In this document: positions 15,939-24,484 of the stretch, one piece after another
Layout: the number at the start of each line of letters is the position of its first letter
How positions within the stretch are numbered: the first letter of the stretch is position 1
NCBI GenBank assembly: GCA_045545665.1
Contig: JAZQBL010000025.1
Location: forward strand, 1-64,000
Direction of reading: 5' to 3'
Source: RGIG7213 sp045545665
GTDB taxonomy: Bacteria > Bacillota > Clostridia > Oscillospirales > CAG-272
DNA: 64,000 nt
Program-made: the position numbers and the translations under genes
The notes under the pieces: generated by a model
What the model was told of the DNA's origin: nothing
Databases searched by the model: none
The model's input: the letters and a program-made list of their open reading frames with translations, nothing else

Positions 15939-16061
15939 ACCCTGTGTTTTATAATATACCAACAGGAGCATCCACTGCAAACATTAATCTTTACACCGTA
16001 CAAAATATAAAATAACGTAATGATAATCAACAGCTATACACCATTTTTACGGAAAATAATA

Positions 16062-16090
16062 TTGAAAAGCGGTTTATTTTATGATATAAT
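16062..16090 (+). promoter_or_regulatory. Promoter of the pyruvyl-transferase-like gene
   Basis: TTGAAA (16062-16067), 17 bp, TATAAT (16085-16090), followed by the gene 41 bp later. Confidence 0.8.
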
Positions 16091-16130
16091 GTAGGCAACA
16101 CGCAAAAAAACAGAGAGGTTAGGTGTCGCA

Positions 16131-16991
16131 GTGGAAAAAATAAAGAATTTTTTAGAATTCAATAAAGAAATTTTGGATCTTTACAAAACAAGAAATTCTT
16201 GTATTTTAAGAGATAAAAGATTCGGAATTGCGGACAACAAAGTAAACCTTCATTATTGGCGTTTTAGCAAAACGTGTGAAAACATAGGTGATTATTTATC
16301 TTCAGTGGTAGTTGATTATATGAAAGACTACTATAAGGTTGATGACAATATTACAACCGAAACAAAACATCTATATGCCATAGGTTCAATTTTGCAAGCC
16401 GGTAGGCAAAACGCCACCGTTTGGGGAAGCGGCTTTTTGGATCCTCTTACTCATAGAACCGCCCCCTTAATGAAATATTTAAGAAAATTGGATATCAGAG
16501 CAGTGCGCGGACCGAACACACGTAACCATCTCATAGATTTAGGCTATAAGTGCCCGGAATCATACGGAGATCCTGCTGTTTTGATGCCATTGATATATCC
16601 GGGCAAACCAAGTCAAAAATCCAAAAACTACATTCTCATAAATCATTTTAGCGATGACACCTCATGCGAAAACAGTTTAAATATATTGACAAACGATTAT
16701 AAAAATTTCATAGATACGATCTTAAAATCAAAACTTGTCGTAAGCAGTTCTTTGCACGGCATAATCCTTTCTGAGGCATACGGAGTACCCGCTATTCTTT
16801 ATTTACCGAAAGGACTAAACAATTCACTGTTCAAATATGAAGATTACTATTATTCAACCGAAAGATTCGATTTTCCCATTGCAAAAAGCATAGATGAGGC
16901 ACTATCCATATCTCCGTGCAAATTACCGGATCTGTCAAATATGCAAAATCATTTGATCAATGTATTTCCGAAAGATCTTTGGCTTAACTGA
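16131..16991 (+). CDS. Polysaccharide pyruvyl transferase family protein
   Basis: A 286-residue protein with the hallmarks of the CsaB/PssK-like pyruvyl transferase fold: WGSGFLDPLTHR, IRAVRGPNTRNHLIDLG, SYGDPAVLMP and SSLHGIILSEAYGVPAI. The family attaches pyruvate ketals to cell-surface sugars, or in related branches acts as a glycosyltransferase. The start is a GTG (16131) behind AGAGAGG. Base composition is visibly more AT-rich than flanking genes, and the gene has its own promoter and terminator, consistent with recent acquisition as a single cassette. Confidence 0.85.
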   Translation: MEKIKNFLEFNKEILDLYKTRNSCILRDKRFGIADNKVNLHYWRFSKTCENIGDYLSSVVVDYMKDYYKVDDNITTETKHLYAIGSILQAGRQNATVWGSGFLDPLTHRTAPLMKYLRKLDIRAVRGPNTRNHLIDLGYKCPESYGDPAVLMPLIYPGKPSQKSKNYILINHFSDDTSCENSLNILTNDYKNFIDTILKSKLVVSSSLHGIILSEAYGVPAILYLPKGLNNSLFKYEDYYYSTERFDFPIAKSIDEALSISPCKLPDLSNMQNHLINVFPKDLWLN

Positions 16992-17022
16992 TAATATCAG
17001 AAGAGTATATATCACAGTATAA

Positions 17023-17054
17023 ACTTCTTCCGCTTTAACGGGAGAAGTTTTTTG
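17023..17054 (+). terminator. Terminator after the pyruvyl-transferase-like gene
   Basis: ACTTCTTCCG pairs with CGGGAGAAGT (one T-G pair) around CTTTAA and is followed by TTTTTTG. Confidence 0.85.
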
Positions 17055-17158
17055 TGTTTACCTTTTAAACTTTGTATGGATTTTAATTAACTGTTAGTTC
17101 ACTCACACTACATACAGCGAGTGAGCTATTCAGCAAGAATATTATTCATTATTTACTG

Positions 17159-17187
17159 TTGAAATATGCTTTTAAATATGTTATAAT
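17159..17187 (+). promoter_or_regulatory. Promoter of rimM-trmD operon
   Basis: TTGAAA (17159-17164), 17-bp spacer, TATAAT (17182-17187), 33 bp before the rimM ATG. A small inverted repeat (TCACTC/GAGTGA) lies about 45-60 bp upstream of it. Confidence 0.82.
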
Positions 17188-17219
17188 GGTTTTGTATAAT
17201 TTATTGAAAGGCGTTTGAT

Positions 17220-17723
17220 ATGAGAAAGTTATCGGAATATATTGAGATCGGGCGTGTAAACAACACCCACGGAATACACGGAGAGGTGAAGGTGGAAGTC
17301 TGGTGTGACGACATTGAAGAATTTTTATCTTTGAAAACACTTTACACCGAAAGCGGTGAGCCTCTTAAAATTACATCTTCGAGACGCGCCGACAAAATAG
17401 CCGTCGTAAAATTTGACGGTTTTACAAATCCCGAGCAATGTGCAAAGCTTAAGGGAAAGTCTGTTTTTGCTAAAAGAGACGATCTTACGCTTCCCGAGGG
17501 AAGATACTACATTTGCGATCTTATGGGGCTTCCGGTATTCGACGTTGAAACGAACGAAAAGATAGGCGTCATATGTGACATACTTGAAAAGCCTGCTTCA
17601 TTCGTTTACACCGTGAAAACGGAAAACGGTGAATTTATGATCCCCGACGTCGATGAATTTATAAAAAAGGTCGATATAAACGATGGAATGTATATAAAGC
17701 TCATTCCCGGACTTATAGACTAA
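17220..17723 (+). CDS. rimM: Ribosome maturation factor RimM
   Basis: A 167-residue 30S assembly factor that binds ribosomal protein S19. The N-terminal domain has IEIGRVNNTHGIHGEVKV, and the PRC-barrel domain has RYYICDLMGLPVFDVETNEKIG and FMIPDVDEFIKKVD. The usual rimM-trmD order is kept, with 9 bp between them. Confidence 0.96.
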   Translation: MRKLSEYIEIGRVNNTHGIHGEVKVEVWCDDIEEFLSLKTLYTESGEPLKITSSRRADKIAVVKFDGFTNPEQCAKLKGKSVFAKRDDLTLPEGRYYICDLMGLPVFDVETNEKIGVICDILEKPASFVYTVKTENGEFMIPDVDEFIKKVDINDGMYIKLIPGLID

Positions 17724-17732
17724 GGAAAATTT

Positions 17733-18437
17733 ATGAGAATAGATATAATGACACTTTTCCCCGAGGCGCTTGACGCTTTTCTTTCTGAAAGCATCATCGG
17801 ACGTGCGCGTGCTTCGGGAGCTGTTGAAATAAACTTTCACAACATCCGCGACTATTCCGAAGACAAGCACAGAAGAGTAGACGACACTCCCTATGGCGGA
17901 GGAATGGGTATGCTTATGGCGGCTCCGCCTATATACAATTGCTTTTCGGCGATCACAGAGGGAAAAGAAAACGAAAACCGTTACGTTGTGTATATGTCAC
18001 CCGGCGGCAAAACATTAAATCACGAGAAGGTAAAACAGCTTGCAAAGTACGACAATCTCGTTATTCTGTGCGGACATTATGAAGGAGTTGACCAAAGAAT
18101 AATCGACGAAATAGTAAACGAGGAAATATCCATCGGAGACTACGTGCTTACAGGGGGAGAGCTTCCTGCGTGTGTACTTACCGACTGTGTCTGCCGTCTT
18201 TTGCCGGGTGTCCTTTCCGATAACGTTTGCTTTGAGGACGAAAGCTTTGCTACAGGTCTTCTCGAATATCCACAATACACTCGTCCTTACGAATATCACG
18301 GTGTGAAAGTTCCCGACGTGCTTATTTCGGGAAATCATGCAAAGATTGCAGAATACAGGCATCGGGAAGCGTACGAAAAAACAATGCGTGTACGTCCCGA
18401 CCTGCTTGAAGATAAAAAGGAACATTCAAAAATATGA
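17733..18437 (+). CDS. trmD: tRNA (guanine37-N1)-methyltransferase TrmD
   Basis: SAM-dependent methylation of G37 in tRNAs. The 234-residue product starts MRIDIMTLFPEAL and carries the SPOUT knot motifs VDDTPYGGGMGMLMAAPP, LCGHYEGVDQRI and SIGDYVLTGGELPA. The C-terminal helical part ends with the conserved RPYEY/H.EIA-like region. The stop overlaps the next ATG (ATGA). Confidence 0.97.
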   Translation: MRIDIMTLFPEALDAFLSESIIGRARASGAVEINFHNIRDYSEDKHRRVDDTPYGGGMGMLMAAPPIYNCFSAITEGKENENRYVVYMSPGGKTLNHEKVKQLAKYDNLVILCGHYEGVDQRIIDEIVNEEISIGDYVLTGGELPACVLTDCVCRLLPGVLSDNVCFEDESFATGLLEYPQYTRPYEYHGVKVPDVLISGNHAKIAEYRHREAYEKTMRVRPDLLEDKKEHSKI

Positions 18438-20284
18438 AAAACGCCAAAAAGAAGAAAAGCAGTAATTGCGGTGTTATATTGAATCTGCTTTTCACACTGT
18501 ATTCTTTTCTTGTAAGAAAAGCCAAAAGCAGTCTAACCCACAAGTTTTTTGTTTCTGACGAAAAGTCGGAGGAAAAGCAAAAAAGCAGTTTTTTAATGAC
18601 GGCTTTAAGTTCCGTTTTTCCAAAAGAAAAAGTACTTAAAATACGCAGGAAAATCGCCGCCGCGCTCGTAAAAGCACCAATAATACGAAACAGCGATTCA
18701 ATTTTGGATTCGTTCATATCCTGCAGATGCAGAGACTACGGTGTATTTTTTCTTTCATTCGGAATATACTCACTTCTGAGCTGTATAGTCGACAGATACT
18801 TTTTTTCGGACAACGCACCTACTTTGGCATCGTACGTTGCTTGTGCCGTATCTGTTTTCATTTCCATTCCGTTGCTAAAGGAAAAGCGTTCATTCGGACA
18901 TTATGCAAACACGTCCGCTATGGCAGGGTTTATAATTTTCGACGTTCTCGGGGCACGTAAACACGAAATATATCCCGTGAATGCAAAGCTTGCCCCTGCG
19001 GGTCTTGCTCTCCTGCTCGGTATGGGGTTCGGACTTATATCGTTTATAATAACTCCGATCAAGATGGCTTTGCTGCTTTTATTTATCTTCCTTTCGTTTT
19101 GGATACTTCACACACCGGAAGCCGGAATGATCGTAGTATGCCTCATACTTCCTTTTTTGGATCTGAAATATACGGTTCTCATTTTATCAGTCACACTTGT
19201 ATCGTACGTTTTAAAGATCTTACAGCTCAAGCGCACCGCAAAATTCGGATATACGGATCTGTGGGTAGCAGTTTTCGCACTGATATTTTTAACAGGTATT
19301 CCAAAAGGTGCAAACGGAAGCATCACAATAAACAACGTACTTATCTGCACCCTTTTCATTTGCTCATTCTTCCTTGTCAAAAATCTCATATCCTCGTATG
19401 AATGGATAAAGAGATTTTTTATGGCAAATATATTTTCACTCACAGGCGTATCGTTCATTTCATTGATACATGTACTGTCGTACGACAGCGACGGTATCGT
19501 TTTATCCGTTCTTTCATCGGCAAAGCACGGTATATCTTCCATGTTCGACACTCCCGACGTTCTTGCTGTATATATTCTTTCTTCCATTCCGTTGCTTTTT
19601 ACAATGGCAAAGAAAAGTGTGTCCGGTAAAGAAAAAAGAACGTCACGGTTTATAGCCTTTGCAAGTATATGCACACTTTTCTTCACCGTTTCATACGGCG
19701 GATATTTTTCGTTTTTCATTACTCTTTTCGTATTTTTGCTTATGTACGGCAAAAAAACGTTCGCTTTTGCAACGCTTTCCGTTCTCCCCGTTTCTGCAAT
19801 TGCGGCAATAATTTCGCAAATTGAGGGCTTTTCGATATTCAACGCTTTTGCAAATTCAAGCTCCGTTTCTTATGCGGCAAAAGAAGCGTTTGCATCGGTT
19901 GCAGCATATCCTCTTTGCGGAACCGGTCTGAAAGAGATACAAAGTACGTTTACACCGTTTTATCTGTGCATTACCTCACAGCTCGGTATTCCCTGCCTCG
20001 TCGTGTTTATGATAATCATCTTTGAATTCTGCAAATCCACGGTATCCTCCGTTTATTCCGACAAAGCAAATACCGCAAGTGCGAAATACGCATATTTTGC
20101 CGCAGCACCTGCAGTTTCGGTAATGTCAATACTGCTGTTGGGATTTTTCTCCTCAGCGCCTATGACCCCTGTAGGTATCCTGATATTGTTTATGTTCCTC
20201 GGCTTCGGATTCGGGATCAGCGAATACGTCAGGTGCGAAAATGCTTTACTTTCCGACATGGGAAGGGAGAGTGATCTGAAATGA
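18434..20284 (+). CDS. Large polytopic membrane protein, O-antigen ligase/polymerase-like
   Basis: A 616-residue protein with a basic cytoplasmic N-terminus of about 100 residues, then roughly twelve hydrophobic helices. A loop before the last helices contains AYPLCGTGLKEIQSTFTPFYLC, reminiscent of the periplasmic loop of O-antigen-ligase (Wzy_C) proteins. The GSITINNVLICTLFICSFFLVKNLI segment fits the same fold. It overlaps trmD and is followed by two small membrane-anchored proteins with overlapping starts, so the three form one translation-coupled unit. Function is inferred from topology only; a lipid-linked sugar polymerase or ligase is the best guess. Confidence 0.6.
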   Translation: MKNAKKKKSSNCGVILNLLFTLYSFLVRKAKSSLTHKFFVSDEKSEEKQKSSFLMTALSSVFPKEKVLKIRRKIAAALVKAPIIRNSDSILDSFISCRCRDYGVFFLSFGIYSLLSCIVDRYFFSDNAPTLASYVACAVSVFISIPLLKEKRSFGHYANTSAMAGFIIFDVLGARKHEIYPVNAKLAPAGLALLLGMGFGLISFIITPIKMALLLLFIFLSFWILHTPEAGMIVVCLILPFLDLKYTVLILSVTLVSYVLKILQLKRTAKFGYTDLWVAVFALIFLTGIPKGANGSITINNVLICTLFICSFFLVKNLISSYEWIKRFFMANIFSLTGVSFISLIHVLSYDSDGIVLSVLSSAKHGISSMFDTPDVLAVYILSSIPLLFTMAKKSVSGKEKRTSRFIAFASICTLFFTVSYGGYFSFFITLFVFLLMYGKKTFAFATLSVLPVSAIAAIISQIEGFSIFNAFANSSSVSYAAKEAFASVAAYPLCGTGLKEIQSTFTPFYLCITSQLGIPCLVVFMIIIFEFCKSTVSSVYSDKANTASAKYAYFAAAPAVSVMSILLLGFFSSAPMTPVGILILFMFLGFGFGISEYVRCENALLSDMGRESDLK

Positions 20285-20748
20285 AAAAACACAGATTCAA
20301 TATTTTTGATATTGCTGTAATAGCATCGTTTTTTCTGATATTCGCCGTTTGCTTTTCGGTCTACCGCACATCAGACGACACAAACGGCTCTGTCAGTTAC
20401 ACACTGACTGTTGACAATGCAGAAGAATACCTCGTAAATTCTCTTAAAGAGGGATATGACATCTACAGCGAAAACGGAGTATGTATAGGAAAGATAAGCT
20501 CTGTTTCAAGTGAAATTAAAACAGAAAAAACAAAGGACGCAAACGGAAAAAACGACAACGTTGAATACAGCGGATTATATACGGCAACACTTACAATAGA
20601 TGCGTCCGCGCTGTCGAGCGAAAAAAATTTCACCGTAAACGGTGAAAAGATCGCCGTCGGCACCGTCTTACCCTTTACAACGAATGCAGCTGCCGCAAAG
20701 GGAGTATGCACTGCCGTAAGTTTTGAATACTTTGACGGGGAGGAATAA
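20281..20748 (+). CDS. Membrane-anchored DUF4330-like protein (first copy)
   Basis: A 155-residue protein with an N-terminal basic start (MKKHRFNIFDIAVIASFFLIF) and a single membrane helix. An extracytoplasmic beta-rich domain of about 120 residues follows, containing EGYDIYSENGVCIGKISSV. The pattern of short cytoplasmic tail, helix and soluble domain fits DUF4330. It overlaps the upstream gene by four bases (ATGA) and precedes a second protein of the same design by 2 bp. Function unknown. Confidence 0.65.
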   Translation: MKKHRFNIFDIAVIASFFLIFAVCFSVYRTSDDTNGSVSYTLTVDNAEEYLVNSLKEGYDIYSENGVCIGKISSVSSEIKTEKTKDANGKNDNVEYSGLYTATLTIDASALSSEKNFTVNGEKIAVGTVLPFTTNAAAAKGVCTAVSFEYFDGEE

Positions 20749-20750
20749 TA

Positions 20751-21242
20751 ATGAAAGAAAAGATCAAATTCAACAGATACGACGTGATAATCATATTATT
20801 GGTTGTGGCATGCGTGCTCGGTATAATATTCAGAGGTTCCGTGTCAAGCGCCGTTACAAGCACCGTGTACAATGACGATGCAAAAATTTATTTTGAAATA
20901 GAAGAAGCCGACGAAAGCGTGCTTAAATCAATACAGGCAGGCGATAAATTCCGTTTTTCAAGCGGCGGTCTATTCGGTACTCTTATGGAAGGGTACACAT
21001 ATGAAAATTCAAAGAAATTCGTAACGAACGAAAGAGGCATCACAGAACAGACCGTTCTTACCGAAAAATACGATATCAAAGGATACTTTTCCTCCGCCGG
21101 AAGATTTACCGATAACGGATTTTTATGTGCAGGCACAAAGATATTTGTAAATTCATCCTTTGAAATAAGCTCAAAGAACACCGTATGCACCGTAAAAATA
21201 ACAAATATCGAGAACGTTTCAAAGGCAAACGACGTACAATAA
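20751..21242 (+). CDS. Membrane-anchored DUF4330-like protein (second copy)
   Basis: A 163-residue protein starting MKEKIKFNRYDVIIILLVVACVLGIIFRG, again one N-terminal helix and an outside beta-rich domain (IYFEIEEADESVLKSIQAGDKFRF). It shares design but little identity with the preceding protein, suggesting an old duplication or two subunits of one assembly. GGGGAGG lies just upstream of the ATG. Probably works with the polytopic protein before it. Confidence 0.65.
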   Translation: MKEKIKFNRYDVIIILLVVACVLGIIFRGSVSSAVTSTVYNDDAKIYFEIEEADESVLKSIQAGDKFRFSSGGLFGTLMEGYTYENSKKFVTNERGITEQTVLTEKYDIKGYFSSAGRFTDNGFLCAGTKIFVNSSFEISSKNTVCTVKITNIENVSKANDVQ

Positions 21243-21317
21243 TGGTAGATTATTCCTTATATTCCACGAATAAATGCAAAAAACTCTAAAAAATTTCAAA
21301 ATAATGCAAAATTACTA

Positions 21318-21346
21318 TTGATTTTTTCAGAATAATTTGATATAAT
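21318..21346 (+). promoter_or_regulatory. Promoter of the HPr gene
   Basis: TTGATT (21318-21323), 17 bp, TATAAT (21341-21346), about 62 bp before the HPr start. Confidence 0.75.
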
Positions 21347-21408
21347 CCTTTTAAAATGATATTTAATTTTGATACACAATAACGTATCAACTGATAGGAG
21401 CGAAAGTT

Positions 21409-21672
21409 ATGATATCTCGTGATATAACAATCCGTATTTGTGTAGGTCTGCATGCACGTCCTGCAACATTCTTTATTCAGAAAGCCAACTCTTACAAATG
21501 TTCCATTTGGGTTGAGAAGGATGGCCGCCGTGTAAACGCGAAGAGCTTACTCGGTGTTCTTTCCCTCGGCATCACAAAGGACTCCGTTATAACTCTTATC
21601 GCTGACGGCGATGATGAAGTTGAAGCACTCAACGGTCTTGAAGAGCTTATCGAAAGCGGTCTTACAGACTGA
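21409..21672 (+). CDS. HPr-family phosphocarrier protein
   Basis: An 87-residue HPr. The active-site His15 is present in VGLHARPATFF, and the regulatory Ser46 lies in NAKSLLGVLSLG, so both PEP-dependent phosphotransfer and HprK-type control are possible. Ser46 and His15 together argue against Crh. It is the only PTS-related gene in the window. Linkage to uvrC is a recurrent clostridial arrangement. It has its own promoter and a hairpin downstream. Confidence 0.93.
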   Translation: MISRDITIRICVGLHARPATFFIQKANSYKCSIWVEKDGRRVNAKSLLGVLSLGITKDSVITLIADGDDEVEALNGLEELIESGLTD

Positions 21673-21698
21673 CAACTGATAGGGGTTTGAACTTATAG

Positions 21699-21776
21699 GC
21701 GAAAATCGTAATTTTTACAGGTTCTGCAGTTACTGCAGCTTATCCTTTTTGCGATTTTTGCCTTTTATTTTTCCCA
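21699..21776 (+). terminator. Hairpin/terminator between HPr and uvrC
   Basis: GGCGAAAATCG pairs with CGATTTTTGCC across about 45 nt that contain a second hairpin, CTGCAGT/ACTGCAG. TTTTATTTTT follows. It probably ends most HPr transcripts, with part reading through into uvrC. Confidence 0.6.
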
Positions 21777-21786
21777 AGGAGGTCAT

Positions 21787-23634
21787 ATGAAAAATTCAAG
21801 AATAGAATATTTATCCGCTAAAGCGGCCTCCCTTCCGAAGCGCCCGGGTGTTTACATTATGAAGGATGCAGGCGGAAACGTCATATACGTCGGAAAATCA
21901 AAGGTTTTAAAAAACAGGGTGAGCCAATATTTTCACTCGACGAACCACGGAATAAAGACCGACCGTATGGTGCGTTCGGTACACGATTTCGACTACATCA
22001 TATGCGACACGGAAATTGAAGCGCTGGCGCTTGAAAACAGTAAAATAAAACAGTTTGAACCCAAATACAACATAAAGCTGAAGGACGACAAAAGCTATCC
22101 TTATATAGAGCTTACGAAAGAAGACTTTCCCCGTCTTGTGATAACGAGAAAACGCAAGAATAACTCAAGCGTTTATTTCGGTCCGTACTCAAGCGCACAG
22201 ACGGCAAGGAAGATAATAAAAACCGTCGGAAGCATATACGGTATTCCCACGTGTAAAAAAGTTTTTCCTCGTGACATAGGCAGATCCCGTCCGTGTCTTA
22301 ACAGCCAGATAGGCAGATGTCTTGCGCCTTGCTCGGGAAATATCTCATCGGAAGAATATAAAAATCTCATCGACGGGATACAGACTGTGCTGAAAGGCGA
22401 TATATCGAACGCGAAGCGTATGCTTTTTGAAAAGATGGAAGCGGCATCCGATGCCCTTGCTTTTGAAGCGGCGGCAAAATACCGTGACAGAATAAGTGCG
22501 CTCGAATCACTTTACAAGCATCAGAAAGTAATAGCAGAGCCCGATGCCGATTACGATATAATAGGTATATACAGAGGAGAGCCTGTCAGCGTTTTATCCT
22601 TCTTCTACGTCAGAGGCGGCATAATATCCGACACGGAAAACTTCAACATAGGTTCTTATGCAATAGACGGTGATGAAGAAATAGAAGCCTTCATCTGCCG
22701 TATATACAAAAAGCGCGGATATATTCCGCATACCGTTTTAATATCCCCCGACGTTTTTTCAAATCCTTCCGACTCTTTGAAAGAATGTCTTTCTTCCCTG
22801 CGCTGTTCATCCGTCGATACGGTATATCCGCAAAAGGGCAAGAAAAAAGAGCTGTGCCGACTCGTTTGCGATAACGCACGCCAGCACGCTTTACAGTACG
22901 AAATGGAAGCTGTAAAGAACGACCGTGTTCTTATTGACCTTGCAAACGCTCTCGCTCTTCAGGTATTCCCGGAGCGTATAGAATCATACGATATTTCAAA
23001 CTACGGTGACAACAACATAACAGCGGGAATGATCGTATGCGAAAACGGTTCACTTAAAAAAAGCGGATACAGAGTGTTCAATATAAGATCGACAGAGGTA
23101 CAGGACGATTACGCCTCTATGACGGAAGCGTTGCAAAGGCGGCTTAAAAACTACGAAGAAAAAACGCCCGGCTTTGAAAAACTGCCCGATCTTATTTTAC
23201 TTGACGGCGGCGATGCACACGTAAACACGGTAAAGCGTTTATTTTCAGAGCTTGGTTACGATATTCCCATCTTCGGTATGGTTAAGGATGAATACCACAA
23301 AACGAGAGCGCTTACAAACGGATACGAAGAAATATCCCTTTCAAGAACGGATGCACTGTTCGTATTTTTATACAAGCTTCAGGAAGAAGTTCACCGCTTC
23401 ACGATAGGCAAAATGAAAAGTGCAAAGAGAAAAACGCTCAAGACCTCATATCTTACGGCGATCAAAGGAGTCGGGGAGAAAAAAGCGCTTCTTTTACTTG
23501 AAGCATTTGAAACGCTTGAAAACTTAAAAAAAGCATCAGTTGAGGAAATATCGAACGTAAAAGGAATAGATACGGCTTTGGCGCAAAAGGTATACGAGTT
23601 TTTCAGAAAGGACGGCGGAAATGAAAAGCTTTGA
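21787..23634 (+). CDS. uvrC: Excinuclease ABC subunit UvrC
   Basis: DNA-repair endonuclease that makes both incisions in UvrABC. The 615-residue protein has the GIY-YIG domain (LPKRPGVYIMKDAGGNVIYVGKSKVLKNR), a Cys-rich region (CLNSQIGRCLAPCSG), the UVR motif (ALAFEAAAKYRDRI), the RNase-H-like domain (ESYDISNYGDNNITAGMIV, LILLDGGDAHVN) and C-terminal helix-hairpin-helix motifs (IKGVGEKKALLLLEAF). A strong AAGGAGG precedes the ATG. Its last 14 bases overlap the ECF transporter gene that follows. Confidence 0.97.
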   Translation: MKNSRIEYLSAKAASLPKRPGVYIMKDAGGNVIYVGKSKVLKNRVSQYFHSTNHGIKTDRMVRSVHDFDYIICDTEIEALALENSKIKQFEPKYNIKLKDDKSYPYIELTKEDFPRLVITRKRKNNSSVYFGPYSSAQTARKIIKTVGSIYGIPTCKKVFPRDIGRSRPCLNSQIGRCLAPCSGNISSEEYKNLIDGIQTVLKGDISNAKRMLFEKMEAASDALAFEAAAKYRDRISALESLYKHQKVIAEPDADYDIIGIYRGEPVSVLSFFYVRGGIISDTENFNIGSYAIDGDEEIEAFICRIYKKRGYIPHTVLISPDVFSNPSDSLKECLSSLRCSSVDTVYPQKGKKKELCRLVCDNARQHALQYEMEAVKNDRVLIDLANALALQVFPERIESYDISNYGDNNITAGMIVCENGSLKKSGYRVFNIRSTEVQDDYASMTEALQRRLKNYEEKTPGFEKLPDLILLDGGDAHVNTVKRLFSELGYDIPIFGMVKDEYHKTRALTNGYEEISLSRTDALFVFLYKLQEEVHRFTIGKMKSAKRKTLKTSYLTAIKGVGEKKALLLLEAFETLENLKKASVEEISNVKGIDTALAQKVYEFFRKDGGNEKL

Positions 23635-24484
23635 TATGCTGAATCCCGTAACGGTCCTTTGCTTTTACGTATTCTCCGTATGTATTCCGATGTTTTCGCT
23701 GAACCCCGTTACAGCATCCGTTTCCCTTTTCGGCGCCGTTTTATTCGATATCGTCACAAATGGAAAAGTAACGAAAAAATATGCATATTTTTTCTTAATT
23801 TTCGCCGTGTGTGTCATTATAAATCCCCTTTTTAACAAAAACGGTTCGTCGGTCCTGTTTTTTATAAACGATACGCCGATAACTTATGAGTCGGTCATAT
23901 ACGGTATCGTATCGGGAATAACTCTCATTTCGGTGATCGTCTGGTTTTCTACGTTTTCTCATATAATGACAAGCGAAAAGATCATATACGTTTTCGGCAG
24001 GATATCCCCGAAAACGGCTTTGATAATATCAATGTCCGTGCGGTTTTTTCCTCTGTTTTTAAAAAATTACAAAGAAGCTGAAAACGCCGTAAAATGTCTC
24101 GGTCTTTATAATTGCGACACGCTTTTCGGAGCTCTCAAAGTAAAGATACGTGCTTTTTCGGCACTTATCACACGTGTAACGGAAGAAGGAATTATAACTG
24201 CCGACAGCATGGAAGCGCGCGGATACGGCAAAAAAAGACGGTCATCTTTTTCTCTTTTCAAATTTACAGTAAACGACTTCGTTTATATTTTCATATTTTT
24301 AATATTCGGTGTGCTTTCTTTTATATCGTCGGAAAGTACCGTTTTTTATCCGACCGTATCAGATATCCCCTTTTCGGGATTCAATATTTTCGGATACGTT
24401 TGTTATTTTTTGTTGGTGTTGATGCCTACTGCAATAAGTGTATGTGAGGGTGCGAGATGGAAATACTTACTGTCAAAAATTTAA
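23621..24484 (+). CDS. ecfT: ECF transporter transmembrane (T) component
   Basis: A 287-residue membrane protein with about six helices. The conserved cytoplasmic loop contains SMEARGYGKKRR, matching the Ala-Arg-Gly signature that couples to the ATPases. It joins the substrate-binding S component to the ATP-binding pair. The gene overlaps both uvrC (14 bp) and the ATPase gene (28 bp), so the whole transporter appears translated in series. Confidence 0.9.
   Translation: MKSFDMLNPVTVLCFYVFSVCIPMFSLNPVTASVSLFGAVLFDIVTNGKVTKKYAYFFLIFAVCVIINPLFNKNGSSVLFFINDTPITYESVIYGIVSGITLISVIVWFSTFSHIMTSEKIIYVFGRISPKTALIISMSVRFFPLFLKNYKEAENAVKCLGLYNCDTLFGALKVKIRAFSALITRVTEEGIITADSMEARGYGKKRRSSFSLFKFTVNDFVYIFIFLIFGVLSFISSESTVFYPTVSDIPFSGFNIFGYVCYFLLVLMPTAISVCEGARWKYLLSKI

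Noticed and set aside
21409..21672. Catabolite protein Crh
   Set aside because: His15 is present in the LHARPAT motif, whereas Crh has Gln.
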